Shown here in pieces: positions 44,660 through 53,502 of a DNA stretch of 64,000 bases. The stretch comes from Burkholderia sp. Bp9142 (GTDB taxonomy: Bacteria; Pseudomonadota; Gammaproteobacteria; Burkholderiales; Burkholderiaceae). Position numbers and translations under genes: made by a program. The notes beneath the pieces are model-generated. The model had not been told where the DNA came from. It saw nothing but the letters and a program-made list of their open reading frames with translations, and did no database searches. The first letter of the stretch is position 1. Every line of letters begins with the position of its first letter. The DNA is taken from positions 62,001-126,000 of the forward strand of contig NZ_QTPP01000016.1 of assembly GCF_003853415.1 (NCBI RefSeq), in the 5' to 3' direction.

Positions 44660-46738
44660 ATGCGCGACCTCCCTCGTCTACCGCTTCGCCCGCTCTCGCC
44701 CGTTTCGCTGATGCTGTTCGCCGCCGTCGCGCACGCGCAGGCCGATACGCCCGCCCCGTCGACACCGGCGCAGACCACGCCGCTCGCGCCGATCTTCGTG
44801 ACCGCGAACCCGCTCGGCGACACCGAGCTGATCGCGCCGACCGCGCAACTGTCCGGCGACGCGCTGACGCGCCGCCAGGCCGACTCGCTCGGCGAGACGC
44901 TCAACGGCCTGCCCGGCGTGTCGACCACCACCTACGGGCCGATGGTCGGCCGCCCGATCATCCGCGGGATGGACGGCGACCGGATCCGGCTGCTGCAGAA
45001 CGGCGTCGCCGCGTACGACGCGTCGTCGCTGTCGTACGACCATGCGGTGCCGCAGGACCCGCTGTCGATCGAACGCGTCGAGATCGTGCGCGGACCGGCC
45101 GCGCTGCTGTACGGCGGCAACGCGGTCGGCGGCGTCGTCAACACGATCGACAACCGGATTCCGCGCGAAGCGATCGAAGGCGTGACGGGCGCGCTCGACG
45201 CGCGCTACGGCGGCGCGAACTCGGTGCGGGCGGGCGCGGCACAGGTCGAGGGCGGCAACGGCCGCTTCGCGTTCCATGTCGACGCTTTCGATCGCGAAAC
45301 GAGCAAGCTGCGGATTCCCGGCTACGCACGCAGCAGCCAGCAACGCGCGATCGACGGGCCCGACACGCCACAACCGTCCGGCAACGTACCGAACAGCGAC
45401 GGCCGCGTGCATGGCGGCGCGGTCGGCGCGTCGTACACGTGGGCCGACGGTTTCGCGGGCCTGTCGTACAGCGGCTACGAGTCGAACTACGGCTCCGTCG
45501 CCGAGGACGGCGTGCGCCTGCGGATGCGCCGGGAACGCCTCGCGTTCGCGTCCGAGGTACGCAACCTGAGCGGCCCGTTCACGAAGCTGAAGTTCGACTT
45601 CGCGTACACCGACTATCGCCACAAGGAAGTCGACAACGGCGAGACGGCGACCACCTTCCGCAACCGCGGCTACGAGGCGCGCATCGAGGCGCGGCATCGC
45701 AGGATCGGGCCGTTCGAAGGCGCGATCGGCGTGCAGTTCGGCCAGAACACGTTCTCGGCGCTCGGCGACGAAATGCTCGTGCCGTCCACGCGCACGAACA
45801 GCGTCGCGCTGTTCGGTCTCGAGGAATGGCAGGTCGTCCCGGCGCTGAAGCTGAGCCTCGGCGGGCGCTTCGAGCACGTGAAGGTCGATCCCGATCCGGC
45901 CGGCGTCGAGAAATTCGCGGGCGCGCAGCCGCGCGACTTCAACGCCGGCAGCGTATCGGCCGGCGCGCTGTTCTCGCTGACGCCCGTGTGGTCGGTCGCG
46001 GCGAACGTCGCCTACACGGAGCGCGCGCCGACCTTCTACGAGCTGTACTCGAACGGGCCGCACGATGCGACCGGCCAGTTCCTGATCGGCAACCCGAACG
46101 CGTCGAAGGAAAAGGCCGTGTCGACCGACCTGTCGCTGCGCTACGCGAGCGGCCCGAACCGCGGCAGCGTCGGCGTGTTCTACAACCGCTTCTCGAACTA
46201 CCTGGCCGAGTACAACACGGGCCGCATCGTGAACGACGACGGCGAGCCGGTCGCGCCCGGCGCCGACGGTACGCTCAACGAAGCGATCTATCGCGGCGTG
46301 CGGGCCGAGTTCTACGGCGTCGAACTCGACGGCAAGTGGCGCGCGTTCTCGCGGCGCGGCCACACGGTCGACCTGGAACTGACCGCCGACTACACGCATG
46401 CACGCAACGTCGACACCGGCCAGCCGCTGCCGCGCATCGCGCCGCTGCGCGCGACGCTCGCGGCCGACTACGGCTACGGCCCGTTCGGCGCACGCGCGCA
46501 GGTCACGCACGCGTGGTCGCAGCACCGCGTGCCCGACAACGACTTCTCGACGGACGGCTATACGACGCTCGGCGTGATGCTGAGTTACAAATTCCGCGTC
46601 GGCGCGACGCACTGGCTCGCGTATCTGCGCGGCGACAACCTGACGAACCAGGAGATCCGCTATGCGACCTCGGTCGTGCGCGGCTTCGCGCCGGAAGGCG
46701 GCCGCAGCGTGATGGCCGGCCTGCGCACGACGTTCTGA
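44660..46738 (+). CDS. TonB-dependent outer-membrane receptor, probable zinc uptake (ZnuD-like)
   Basis: 692 residues. A signal peptide (LMLFAAVAHA) leads to a plug with GRPIIRGMDGDRIRLLQNG, SLSYDHAVPQDPLSIERVEI and VRGPAALLYGGNAVGGVVN, then a 22-strand barrel with the C-terminal GLRTTF signature. The plug segment with SSLSYDHAV is typical of the ZnuD-type group. I see no His-rich loop, so zinc is supported mainly by the Zur-type box upstream. Energy comes from TonB-ExbBD encoded elsewhere. Start is ATG 44660. Confidence 0.85.
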   Translation: MRDLPRLPLRPLSPVSLMLFAAVAHAQADTPAPSTPAQTTPLAPIFVTANPLGDTELIAPTAQLSGDALTRRQADSLGETLNGLPGVSTTTYGPMVGRPIIRGMDGDRIRLLQNGVAAYDASSLSYDHAVPQDPLSIERVEIVRGPAALLYGGNAVGGVVNTIDNRIPREAIEGVTGALDARYGGANSVRAGAAQVEGGNGRFAFHVDAFDRETSKLRIPGYARSSQQRAIDGPDTPQPSGNVPNSDGRVHGGAVGASYTWADGFAGLSYSGYESNYGSVAEDGVRLRMRRERLAFASEVRNLSGPFTKLKFDFAYTDYRHKEVDNGETATTFRNRGYEARIEARHRRIGPFEGAIGVQFGQNTFSALGDEMLVPSTRTNSVALFGLEEWQVVPALKLSLGGRFEHVKVDPDPAGVEKFAGAQPRDFNAGSVSAGALFSLTPVWSVAANVAYTERAPTFYELYSNGPHDATGQFLIGNPNASKEKAVSTDLSLRYASGPNRGSVGVFYNRFSNYLAEYNTGRIVNDDGEPVAPGADGTLNEAIYRGVRAEFYGVELDGKWRAFSRRGHTVDLELTADYTHARNVDTGQPLPRIAPLRATLAADYGYGPFGARAQVTHAWSQHRVPDNDFSTDGYTTLGVMLSYKFRVGATHWLAYLRGDNLTNQEIRYATSVVRGFAPEGGRSVMAGLRTTF

Positions 46739-46746
46739 TCGCCGGA

Positions 46747-46771
46747 CGGCCCGCGGCGCGGTCGCGGGCCG
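46747..46771 (+). terminator. Hairpin after the TonB receptor gene
   Basis: Perfect 9-bp stem CGGCCCGCG / CGCGGGCCG with a 7-base loop, nine bases after the stop, followed by GTTCTGT. The AT-rich stretch that follows (46800-46958) holds a 15-base palindrome but no gene. Confidence 0.55.
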
Positions 46772-46958
46772 GTTCTGTCGGGCGAAGATCCGCACGCCCG
46801 TTTCACGGAGTCGAATCGCGCACAAATAAAAACCAATGACCAGACAATTTGAGTGGCCGCCCCGAATTTATTAAATTCCGGCAAAAAATCGGTTTCCAAA
46901 TCCGCGTATGAACGCGAGAATCATCGGTGATTCCCGAGCCTTTATCCGAATCTGAAAT

Positions 46959-47174
46959 ACTTTCCTTCTCGTGAATGGGCCCGGACTTGCGCCGCGCGGC
47001 GCTGCCCTGGGTTCCTTCGCGACACGCCCACGTCGTCATGCCCAGTACGCCGAGTGGCAAACCTTCCGGACTGACCGCTAGGAGGCTGTGCATCAAGAAC
47101 CCGCGTTCATTGCCACCGGAACAGCGCCCCAAACCATCTGTGGCAGGCAGATGCGTCAAGTTGAATTCGGTTGT
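46959..47174 (-). pseudogene. IS4-family (Tn5-type) transposase remnant
   Basis: About 72 codons read cleanly as the centre of a Tn5-type DDE transposase: TTEFNLTHLPATDGLG, then NERGFLMHSLLAVSPEGLPL and, after a variable loop, PIHEKES. In Tn5 the matching stretch starts at the first catalytic Asp (DTT...) and runs to DEKES. The remnant begins one codon after that Asp, exactly where the IS605-type element starts, and degenerates after EKES. The N-terminal part is not found on the far side of the IS605-type element. It is therefore a dead fragment. Confidence 0.7.
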
Positions 47175-47649
47175 GGGGACGGATAGCGCGGACGCCGTAG
47201 GCGTCCTTTCCGGCGGCTGAGTGCGGCGCTTTCTGCTGTTCGATGTATTTGCGGACGATTTCGATAGGCGTTCCGCCACTGCTTCCGGCAAAGTAATACG
47301 GAGACCACAGCGCACCGCCCCACAACTTTTTGCGAATGCTGGGGTAGCGCTTCTGCCGGATCATGCGACTTGAGACGCCTTTGAGGCTGTTCACCAGCGA
47401 CGACACAGAAACCTTGGGCGGGTAGTTCGCCAGCAGGTGTACATAGTCATCCTCACCATCGAACTCCACCCGTTCGGATTCGAAATCCCGGCATACGCTG
47501 GCGAAAATGCCGCGCATGTCGTTCAGAATTTCCGTGGTGAACACGTCGCGCCGGTATTTGGTCACGAAGACCCTATGCGCATGCATCAGAAAGACGCAAT
47601 GGCGACCACGTCGAATGGCTTGACTCTCGATTGTAGGCCAAGCATACAA
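47107..47649 (-). CDS. tnpA: IS200/IS605 Y1 transposase TnpA with mutated HUH motif
   Basis: About 180 residues from a TTG at 47649; the start is uncertain and no ribosome site is visible. The family core is present: FVTKYRRDVFTTEILNDMRG, SLVNSLKGVSSRMIRQ, GGALWSPYYFAGSSGGTPIE and the catalytic Tyr in YIEQQ. The metal-binding HUH motif, normally DHVHLL, reads DYVHLL: TAT replaces the first His codon, a single C-to-T change. Single-strand cleavage is therefore probably crippled. The frame runs on through the left-end hairpin and stops in the IS4 remnant, giving a non-family C-terminus of about 40 residues. Confidence 0.85.
   Translation of the reverse strand: MYAWPTIESQAIRRGRHCVFLMHAHRVFVTKYRRDVFTTEILNDMRGIFASVCRDFESERVEFDGEDDYVHLLANYPPKVSVSSLVNSLKGVSSRMIRQKRYPSIRKKLWGGALWSPYYFAGSSGGTPIEIVRKYIEQQKAPHSAAGKDAYGVRAIRPHNRIQLDASACHRWFGALFRWQ
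47190..47206. repeat. Left-end subterminal hairpin of the IS605-type element
   Basis: GGACGCC-GTA-GGCGTCC, a perfect 7-bp stem with a 3-base loop, the kind of imperfect-palindrome end that TnpA binds as single-stranded DNA. The reading frame of tnpA passes through it. Confidence 0.65.
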
Positions 47650-47656
47650 TGGCCCG

Positions 47657-48859
47657 ATGCAACGACTCCAGGCTTTCAAGTTCGAACTGATGCCAAACGG
47701 TGAGCAGCAGCGCAAGATGCGCCGCTTCGCCGGGGCATGCCGGTTCGTTTTCAACAAGGCGCTGGCGTTGCAGAAGCAGAACTACGAGACGGGCGGCAAG
47801 TTCATCGGGTATGTGGCAATGGCAAAGCACCTGACGGCGTGGCGCAACGGCACGGAAACGCCCTGGCTCAAAGATTCCCCGGTGCATCCGCTCCAACACG
47901 CACTCAAGAATCTGGAGCGAGCCTACAAGAACTTCTTCGCCAAGCGTGCGGCGTTCCCGCGCTTCAAGAAGAAAGGGCACAGCGACAGCTTCCGCTACCC
48001 CGGCTCGAAGCAGATCAAGCTCGATCAGGTCAACAACCGCATCTTTCTGCCCAAGCTTGGCTGGCTCCGTTATCGCAACAGTCGGGATGTGTTGGGCGAA
48101 GTGCGTAATGCCACCGTGTCGCGACACGCAGGCAAATGGGTCGTGTCGATTCAGACCGCGCGTGAAGTCACGCAGCCGGTGCCACTGGCCACCAGCGCGA
48201 TCGGCGTCGACCTGGGCATCGCACGGTTTGCCACCCTGAGCGACGGCAGCTTTCTCGCGCCGCTCAATAGCTTCAAGCGGCACGAAGCCCGGCTGCGCCA
48301 CGCGCAGCAGGCGATGAGCCGAAAGGTCAAGTTCAGCAACAACTGGAAGAAGGCAAAGGCCCGCATCCAGCGTATCCATGCCGGCATCGGCAACGCTCGC
48401 CGCGACTACCTGCACAAAGCCACGACCACGATCAGCAAAAACCACGCGATGGTGTGCATCGAGGACTTGCAGGTACGCAACATGTCGAGGTCGGCGGCTG
48501 GCAGCCCCGATGCGCCGGGCAAAAACGTTCGGGCCAAGTCCGGCCTGAACAAAGCCATCCTCGATCAGGGGTGGTTCGAATTTCGTCGTCAGCTGGACTA
48601 TAAGCTGGCGTGGAACGGCGGCTGGCTCATCGCCGTGCCGCCGGCCAATACGAGTCGCACGTGTCCGGTCTGCGAATACGTGAGCGCGGAAAACCGGCAG
48701 ACGCAGGCCGTATTCCGCTGTGTCGGGTGCGGGCATGAGGACCATGCCGATGTGGTCGGTGCGATCAACATACTGGCGCGGGGACACCGCGTTGCAGCCT
48801 GTGGAGAGCTGGTGCAGTCGGGCCGCTCCGTGAAGCAGGAACCCACCGAGGCGATCTGA
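47657..48859 (+). CDS. tnpB: TnpB RNA-guided nuclease of IS605-type element
   Basis: 400 residues, full family length. The RuvC-like catalytic residues are all present: Asp185 (GVDLGIARFA), Glu269 (CIEDLQVRNMS) and Asp365 (DHADVVGAINIL). A four-Cys zinc finger (CPVCEYV ... FRCVGCGH) sits between the last two. Nucleases of this family are guided by an RNA from the element's right end and cleave DNA next to a TAM that matches the insertion motif. A -10-like TACAAT at 47645-47650 would start transcription on the ATG, so the message may be leaderless. It appears intact although TnpA does not. Confidence 0.93.
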   Translation: MQRLQAFKFELMPNGEQQRKMRRFAGACRFVFNKALALQKQNYETGGKFIGYVAMAKHLTAWRNGTETPWLKDSPVHPLQHALKNLERAYKNFFAKRAAFPRFKKKGHSDSFRYPGSKQIKLDQVNNRIFLPKLGWLRYRNSRDVLGEVRNATVSRHAGKWVVSIQTAREVTQPVPLATSAIGVDLGIARFATLSDGSFLAPLNSFKRHEARLRHAQQAMSRKVKFSNNWKKAKARIQRIHAGIGNARRDYLHKATTTISKNHAMVCIEDLQVRNMSRSAAGSPDAPGKNVRAKSGLNKAILDQGWFEFRRQLDYKLAWNGGWLIAVPPANTSRTCPVCEYVSAENRQTQAVFRCVGCGHEDHADVVGAINILARGHRVAACGELVQSGRSVKQEPTEAI

Positions 48860-48922
48860 GATAAGCATCATCGTTTCAGACGCGGTAGGAATCTCCCGCC
48901 TTCAGGCGGGGGAGGATGTCAA
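48790..48922 (+). ncRNA. Predicted omega-RNA (reRNA) scaffold of TnpB
   Basis: By family rule, the guide RNA is made from the 3' end of tnpB and the element's right end, on the tnpB strand. The stretch contains the tail of tnpB and the right-end hairpin (48893-48914), and ends at TCAA. The 5' boundary is approximate. The guide would be the flanking bases starting at 48923 (CCCGGTCATGCACTTTTAAA). Confidence 0.5.
48893..48914. repeat. Right-end hairpin of the IS605-type element
   Basis: CTCCCGCC-TTCA-GGCGGGGGAG; the inner 6 bp CCCGCC/GGCGGG pair perfectly. Followed by GATGTCAA, the usual right end. Confidence 0.8.
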
Positions 48923-49112
48923 CCCGGTCATGCACTTTTAAATCAGCCGAATGACGAGTATGCTTAAAAAAGCACTCCATGTTCGAACGGCGAATCGCGT
49001 GCCCTGATTCCCGTCCGCTCGTATCGCGGCCCCATCGCGCCTCGCGTCGATGGTGGCGTCCGCCTCGCGCCCTGGCCGCACGAACCTTCCCCAACCATTC
49101 GCAGGAGAGCTG

Positions 49113-50519
49113 GTGAGCCGACTCGTCGTCGTATCCAATCGCATCGCAGATCCCCGTAAAGCCGCGGCAGGCGGGCTTGCCGTGGCCGTGAAAGACAGCC
49201 TGCAGGAATCGGGCGGCGTCTGGTTCGGGTGGAGCGGCAGGCTGCGCGGTGAAGGCGAGCATCCCACGCACGGCGATGATGTGCAGATCCAGAACGTCGG
49301 CGGCATCCAGCTCGCGACGATCGATCTCGATCCGCAGGATTACGACGCGTACTACCTCGGCTACTCGAACAACGTGCTGTGGCCGGTGTTCCATTACCGG
49401 CTCGATCTTGCACAGTTCGACCGGCGTTTCGCGGACGGCTACCGGCGCGTGAACCAGCTGTTCGCGCGCAAGCTGAGCACGCTGCTGCGCCCCGACGACA
49501 CCGTCTGGGTCCACGACTACCAGCTGATTCCGCTCGCCGCCGAGCTGCGCGCGATGGGTTGCACGAATCCGATCGGCTTCTTCCTGCACATTCCGATGCC
49601 GCCGCCGCCGATCATGGCCGCGATTCCGGAGCACGAGTGGCTGATGCGCTCGCTGTTCGCGTACGACCTGGTCGGCTTCCAGACCGAATCGGACCTGCTC
49701 CACTTCGAGCACTACGTCGAAGCCGAAGCCGGCGCCGCGCGGCTGCCGGACGGCCGCCTGCGCGCGTTCGGCCGCACGCTGTCGGCCGGTGCGTTCCCGA
49801 TCGGCATCAACGTCGACGAATTCGCGGCGCTCGCGGAGAATCGCGACGGCATCGACATGTTCGAGCGCATGCGCGACGAGTATTCGCGCCGCCAGCTGCT
49901 CGTCGGCGTCGACCGGCTCGACTACACGAAGGGGCTGCCGCAGCGCGTGCATGCGTTCCGCCAGCTGCTCGAACAGTATCCGGAGAACCGCGACCGCGCG
50001 ACGCTGATCCAGATCGCCGCGCCGAGCCGCGAGGATCTCGGCGCATACGACGACCTGCGACGCGAGATGGACAGCCTGTGCGGCGCGATCAACGGCGACT
50101 ACGGCGAACTCGAATGGATGCCGATGCGCTACATCCACCGCACGGTCGCGCGCAAGCGCTTGCCGGGGCTCTACCGCGCGAGCCGCGTCGCGCTCGTCAC
50201 GCCGCTGCGCGACGGGATGAACCTGGTCGCGAAGGAGTTTCTCGCCGCGCAGGACGAGGCCGACCCGGGCGTGCTCGTGCTGTCGCGTTTCGCTGGCGCG
50301 GCCGAGCAGCTGAAGTCCGCGCTGCTCGTCAACCCTTACGACACGCAGGGCACCGCGCAGGCGATCCAGCGCGCGCTCACGATGCCGCTCGAGGAACGCC
50401 TACAGCGTCACGACGCGCTGATGGCGATCCTGCGCAAGACCGACGTGCACTGGTGGCGCACGCGCTTTCTCGACGCGCTCGCCGAAGCGGCGGAAGTCGC
50501 CGCCGCGACCGAGTCCTGA
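49113..50519 (+). CDS. otsA: Trehalose-6-phosphate synthase
   Basis: 468 residues. GTG start at 49113, after AGGAGAGCTG, giving the family start [15 protein letters not shown]20 motifs: [51 protein letters not shown] and [14 protein letters not shown]. It transfers glucose from UDP-glucose to glucose-6-phosphate, the first step of osmoprotectant trehalose synthesis. The phosphatase gene otsB is not in the window. The 190-base upstream gap begins at the IS605 right end and includes an AT-rich promoter-like stretch with TGCTT-AAAA-AAGCA at 48961-48974. Confidence 0.95.
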   Translation: MSRLVVVSNRIADPRKAAAGGLAVAVKDSLQESGGVWFGWSGRLRGEGEHPTHGDDVQIQNVGGIQLATIDLDPQDYDAYYLGYSNNVLWPVFHYRLDLAQFDRRFADGYRRVNQLFARKLSTLLRPDDTVWVHDYQLIPLAAELRAMGCTNPIGFFLHIPMPPPPIMAAIPEHEWLMRSLFAYDLVGFQTESDLLHFEHYVEAEAGAARLPDGRLRAFGRTLSAGAFPIGINVDEFAALAENRDGIDMFERMRDEYSRRQLLVGVDRLDYTKGLPQRVHAFRQLLEQYPENRDRATLIQIAAPSREDLGAYDDLRREMDSLCGAINGDYGELEWMPMRYIHRTVARKRLPGLYRASRVALVTPLRDGMNLVAKEFLAAQDEADPGVLVLSRFAGAAEQLKSALLVNPYDTQGTAQAIQRALTMPLEERLQRHDALMAILRKTDVHWWRTRFLDALAEAAEVAAATES

Positions 50520-50526
50520 CGCACGC

Positions 50527-50994
50527 TCACACGCCGGTCCGCTCGCGGTCGAGCACCGCGCCGTTCACGTCCTGCACCACCACCGAGATCGGAATGCCTT
50601 CGCGCATGCTCTCGGTCACCACGCAATAGGCATCGAACCGGTCGAGCATGCGCGTCGCCGCCGCGAGATCGGCCCACGCCTTGCCGACCGACAGCGTCAC
50701 GGCCATCGCGCCTACCCGTACCCTGCCCGCCTCGTTCTGCACCATGTCGACGTCGATATGCGCGGTGACCGGCTGCGGATCGGCGCGCTGTTTCTCGAGC
50801 GCGAACAACAGGCTCGCCGCGAGGCAGCTCGCGACCGCCGCGGCCAGCAGCCGGACGGGGTTCGGACCGCGCCCGGCGCCGAGCGGTGGCGGTTCGTCGG
50901 TGAGCACCGGCGAAAGATCGGTGCCGGCAAACGTGACTTCGAAACTGAAACGCGCATGCTGCGCGACATCGACCGATACGTGCGCCTCGCTCAT
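50527..50994 (-). CDS. OsmC-family protein
   Basis: 155 residues from ATG 50992-50994 after GGAG. OsmC fold with GPNPVRLLAAAVASCLAASL (the loop holding the resolving Cys) and a second Cys in DAYCVVTESMREGIPI. This is the YhfA/OsmC-like group of thiol-dependent peroxide reductases or related proteins. The spacing of the two Cys fits peroxidase function, but YhfA-like members are uncharacterised. It lies 121 bases downstream of ftsH on the same strand and is convergent with otsA with only seven bases between stops. Confidence 0.82.
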   Translation of the reverse strand: MSEAHVSVDVAQHARFSFEVTFAGTDLSPVLTDEPPPLGAGRGPNPVRLLAAAVASCLAASLLFALEKQRADPQPVTAHIDVDMVQNEAGRVRVGAMAVTLSVGKAWADLAAATRMLDRFDAYCVVTESMREGIPISVVVQDVNGAVLDRERTGV

Positions 50995-51115
50995 GGCGAC
51001 TCCGGGACGGGAAAGCGGAACAGGACGGCCGGCGCAACACCGCGCCGGCAAGGTTGAATCGCAGCGACGGTGCGACCGGTCGCGGCCGCCCGCGGCTGCG
51101 CGCGCGATCCGCGCT

Positions 51116-53083
51116 TCAGCGCTCGGGTTCGCGCGGCGGCCCGTATGCGACGAAATCGCGCTCGACCGCCGACGCCTGCTCCGGCGCATTCGCGCCCGCG
51201 CACGGCGCGCGATCGGTCATGGACGGCACGGACGCGGGCTCCTCGCGTCCGTCGATCAGCGCCTGCAACGCATCGCGTTCGAGCACCTCGCGCTCGAGCA
51301 ACCGCCGCGCGATCCGCTCGAGCGCGTCGCGACGTTCGCCGAGCGTCGCCGCGACGCGCGCATGCGCATCGGTCAGCAGCGCATGCACCTCGTCGTCGAT
51401 CATCCGCGCGGTGTGCTCGCTGCAGCGGCCCTCGCCTGCATGCCATACCCCCGGGATGCCGGTGCGTGCCTCGCCGTCGTCGAAGCTCACGAGCCCGATC
51501 TTCTCGCTCATCCCGTACTGCATGACCATGTGGCGCGCCATCGCGGTCGCGCGTTCGAGATCGTTCTGCGCGCCCGTCGACACGTCGCCGAACACGAGCT
51601 CTTCGGCAACGCGCCCGCCGAGCAGCGCATCGATGCGATCGAGCAACTCGCTGCGGCGCAGGACGTAGCGATCCTCGGTCGGCACCTGCTGCGTGTAGCC
51701 GAGCGCCGCCACGCCGCGCGGAATGATCGACACCTTCTTGACCGGATCGCAGTGCGCGCGGCTTTCCGCGACGAGTGCATGGCCGGCTTCGTGATACGCG
51801 ATCGTCAGCTTTTCCTGCGCGTTCATCACGCGGCTCTTGCGCTCGAGTCCCGTGATCGCGCGATCGATCGCCTCGTCGAAGTCATCCATCCCGATCGCCG
51901 GCTTGCCGAGTTCGGCCGCATGCAGCGCGGCCTCGTTGACGACGTTCGCGAGATCGGCGCCGACGAAACCCGGCGTGCGCGACGCGAGTTCGCCAAGGTC
52001 GACGTCGGCCGCGAGCTTCACGTGCTTCACGTGCACGCCGAGGATCTGGCGGCGCCCGTTCACGTCGGGCCGGTCGATCGCGATGTGCCGGTCGAAGCGG
52101 CCCGGGCGCAGCAGCGCCGGATCGAGAATCTCCGGCCGGTTGGTCGCGGCCATGATGATCACGCCGGAGCCGGCCTGGAAGCCGTCCATCTCGACGAGCA
52201 GCTGGTTGAGCGTCTGCTCGCGCTCGTCGTTGCCCGACATCGGGCCGACGCCGCGCACCTTGCCGAGCGCATCGAGCTCGTCGACGAACACGATGCACGG
52301 CGCCTTCTGCTGCGCCTGCTCGAACAGGTCGCGCACGCGCGCTGCGCCGACACCGACGAACATCTCGACGAACGCCGAGCCGCTGATCGAGAAGAACGGC
52401 ACGGCCGCCTCGCCGGCCACCGCACGCGCGAGCAGCGTCTTGCCGGTGCCGGGCGCGCCGACCACGAGCACGCCTTTCGGGATCTTGCCGCCGAGACGCT
52501 GGTAGCGATCGGGGTTGCGCAGGAACGCGACGATCTGCTGCAGCTCGGCCTTCGCTTCGTCGATGCCCGCGATGTCGTCGAACGTGATGCCGGTTTCCTG
52601 CTGCACGTACACGCGTGCGCGGCTCTTGCCCATCCCGGTGAAATCCTGCAGCCCGCCACGCTTGCGCAGCATCAGGTTCCAGATGAACACGAACGCGACG
52701 AGCGGCACCAGCCACGACGCGAGCGACGTGATCCAGCCGGTGTCGGACGTGCCGTGAAAACGGATGCCGGCGGCGGTCAGCGTGTCGATCAGCTGCGGGT
52801 CGGTCACGCGATTGGTGGCGAAGCGCGACGGCGCGCCGTCCGCCTTCACGGCCGCTGCTTCGGATGCCGGCAGCATCGCGCCGGCCTGCGGCATCGTCAG
52901 CGTGCCCGTGATCGACGTCGCGCCGATCTCGAGATCGTCGACGAGCCGCGCGGCGACGAGCCGATGGAAGTCGCTGTACGCGATCAACGTCGACGCCGGA
53001 CGCAGCATCAGCAACTGCGCGGCGAACAGCACGAAGAAGCCCGCCGCGATCAGCAATCCTGCGTAGTCGAATTTCCTGTCCAT
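51116..53083 (-). CDS. ftsH: FtsH-type membrane AAA+ zinc metalloprotease (accessory copy)
   Basis: 655 residues from ATG 53081-53083. Two N-terminal membrane helices ([18 protein letters not shown] and [17 protein letters not shown]) enclose a periplasmic domain. Then come the AAA module with Walker A GAPGTGKT, pore loop [15 protein letters not shown], Walker [11 protein letters not shown] and second region of homology [20 protein letters not shown], and the protease domain with HEAGH. It degrades membrane and regulatory proteins. The periplasmic domain and Walker B (DELDAL rather than DEIDAV) differ from housekeeping FtsH, and the usual rlmE/folP neighbours are absent, so it is probably a second copy. 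A Pho-type promoter lies 270 bases upstream, pointing at it. Confidence 0.88.
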   Translation of the reverse strand: MDRKFDYAGLLIAAGFFVLFAAQLLMLRPASTLIAYSDFHRLVAARLVDDLEIGATSITGTLTMPQAGAMLPASEAAAVKADGAPSRFATNRVTDPQLIDTLTAAGIRFHGTSDTGWITSLASWLVPLVAFVFIWNLMLRKRGGLQDFTGMGKSRARVYVQQETGITFDDIAGIDEAKAELQQIVAFLRNPDRYQRLGGKIPKGVLVVGAPGTGKTLLARAVAGEAAVPFFSISGSAFVEMFVGVGAARVRDLFEQAQQKAPCIVFVDELDALGKVRGVGPMSGNDEREQTLNQLLVEMDGFQAGSGVIIMAATNRPEILDPALLRPGRFDRHIAIDRPDVNGRRQILGVHVKHVKLAADVDLGELASRTPGFVGADLANVVNEAALHAAELGKPAIGMDDFDEAIDRAITGLERKSRVMNAQEKLTIAYHEAGHALVAESRAHCDPVKKVSIIPRGVAALGYTQQVPTEDRYVLRRSELLDRIDALLGGRVAEELVFGDVSTGAQNDLERATAMARHMVMQYGMSEKIGLVSFDDGEARTGIPGVWHAGEGRCSEHTARMIDDEVHALLTDAHARVAATLGERRDALERIARRLLEREVLERDALQALIDGREEPASVPSMTDRAPCAGANAPEQASAVERDFVAYGPPREPER

Positions 53084-53352
53084 GGCATCGGGCCGGCCGG
53101 TCACGCCGTGCGGCGCGCGCTTATGCGTGCCCGCGCGCGCGACCGGCGCGCGGCATCGGCAGCCACGCGCACCCGGAATGCATCCGCGCCATCGTCGCCT
53201 CGTTTCGTCGCATGAAAGACACCGCGAAGGCGCCGCCGGGCGCCATTCGCGCGGACAGCGCGCCGTAACGCGCCACCCGTGATTCAAGTCTAGTTCGCGC
53301 GCACGCGTCGCGCATCGTCCGACAAATACCTTTCATCGACGCCGCCGTGCGC

Positions 53353-53385
53353 GTTATAGTCGCGTTCGTGACATTTTTGTGACAA
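53353..53385 (-). promoter_or_regulatory. Pho-box-type promoter between ftsH and acid phosphatase
   Basis: On the minus strand TTGTCAC-AAAA-ATGTCAC forms two 7-base repeats spaced 11 bases start to start, the PhoB-box pattern, followed after nine bases by TATAAC as a -10. The layout closely mirrors the E. coli phoA promoter. It points towards ftsH (start 270 bases away), whereas the gene one would expect to be phosphate-regulated, the acid phosphatase at 53503, is on the other side. The rest of the 53084-53502 gap has no gene I can support. Confidence 0.6.
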
Positions 53386-53502
53386 CCAGCATCGCCGCCC
53401 CCGCGCGCGACGCCGGCTGTTGCGTCCCGTCCCCTCGTCGCGGCAGGCTGTGCGACGCGGCCGCGCATCGAACGACAACCGCCCATTCGAGGAGCACACG
53501 AC

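Larger units (their letters stand above)
47175..48922. mobile_element. IS605-type element (divergent tnpA and tnpB)
   Basis: About 1.75 kb. The right end is clear: a hairpin CTCCCGCC-TTCA-GGCGGGGGAG followed by GATGTCAA, the standard end of this group, with cleavage after TCAA at 48922. The left end is marked by the hairpin GGACGCC-GTA-GGCGTCC at 47190-47206; its boundary is put near 47175, where IS4-transposase coding begins. The genes diverge, with start codons only seven bases apart. There are no terminal inverted repeats or target duplication, as expected for this family. Insertion was beside a catalytic codon of an IS4-type transposase. Confidence 0.8.

Noticed and set aside
46864-46878. 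Palindrome GAATTTA-T-TAAATTC as an operator or attachment site
   Set aside because: It is in an AT-rich stretch downstream of two elements with no gene to control; nothing else supports a function.
46989-47002. Perfect palindrome GCGCCGCGCGGCGC as left end of the IS605-type element
   Set aside because: IS4-transposase coding runs through it, so the element must start to its right; such GC palindromes are frequent by chance here.
53121-53336. A 71-codon frame directly after the Pho-type promoter
   Set aside because: No ribosome site, Arg/Met-rich composition and no motif; it is probably the untranslated leader of ftsH.
53353-53362. TATAGT on the plus strand as the -10 of the acid phosphatase gene
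   Set aside because: No -35 at the right distance, and the PhoB-type repeats would then lie downstream of the start; the minus-strand reading fits much better.
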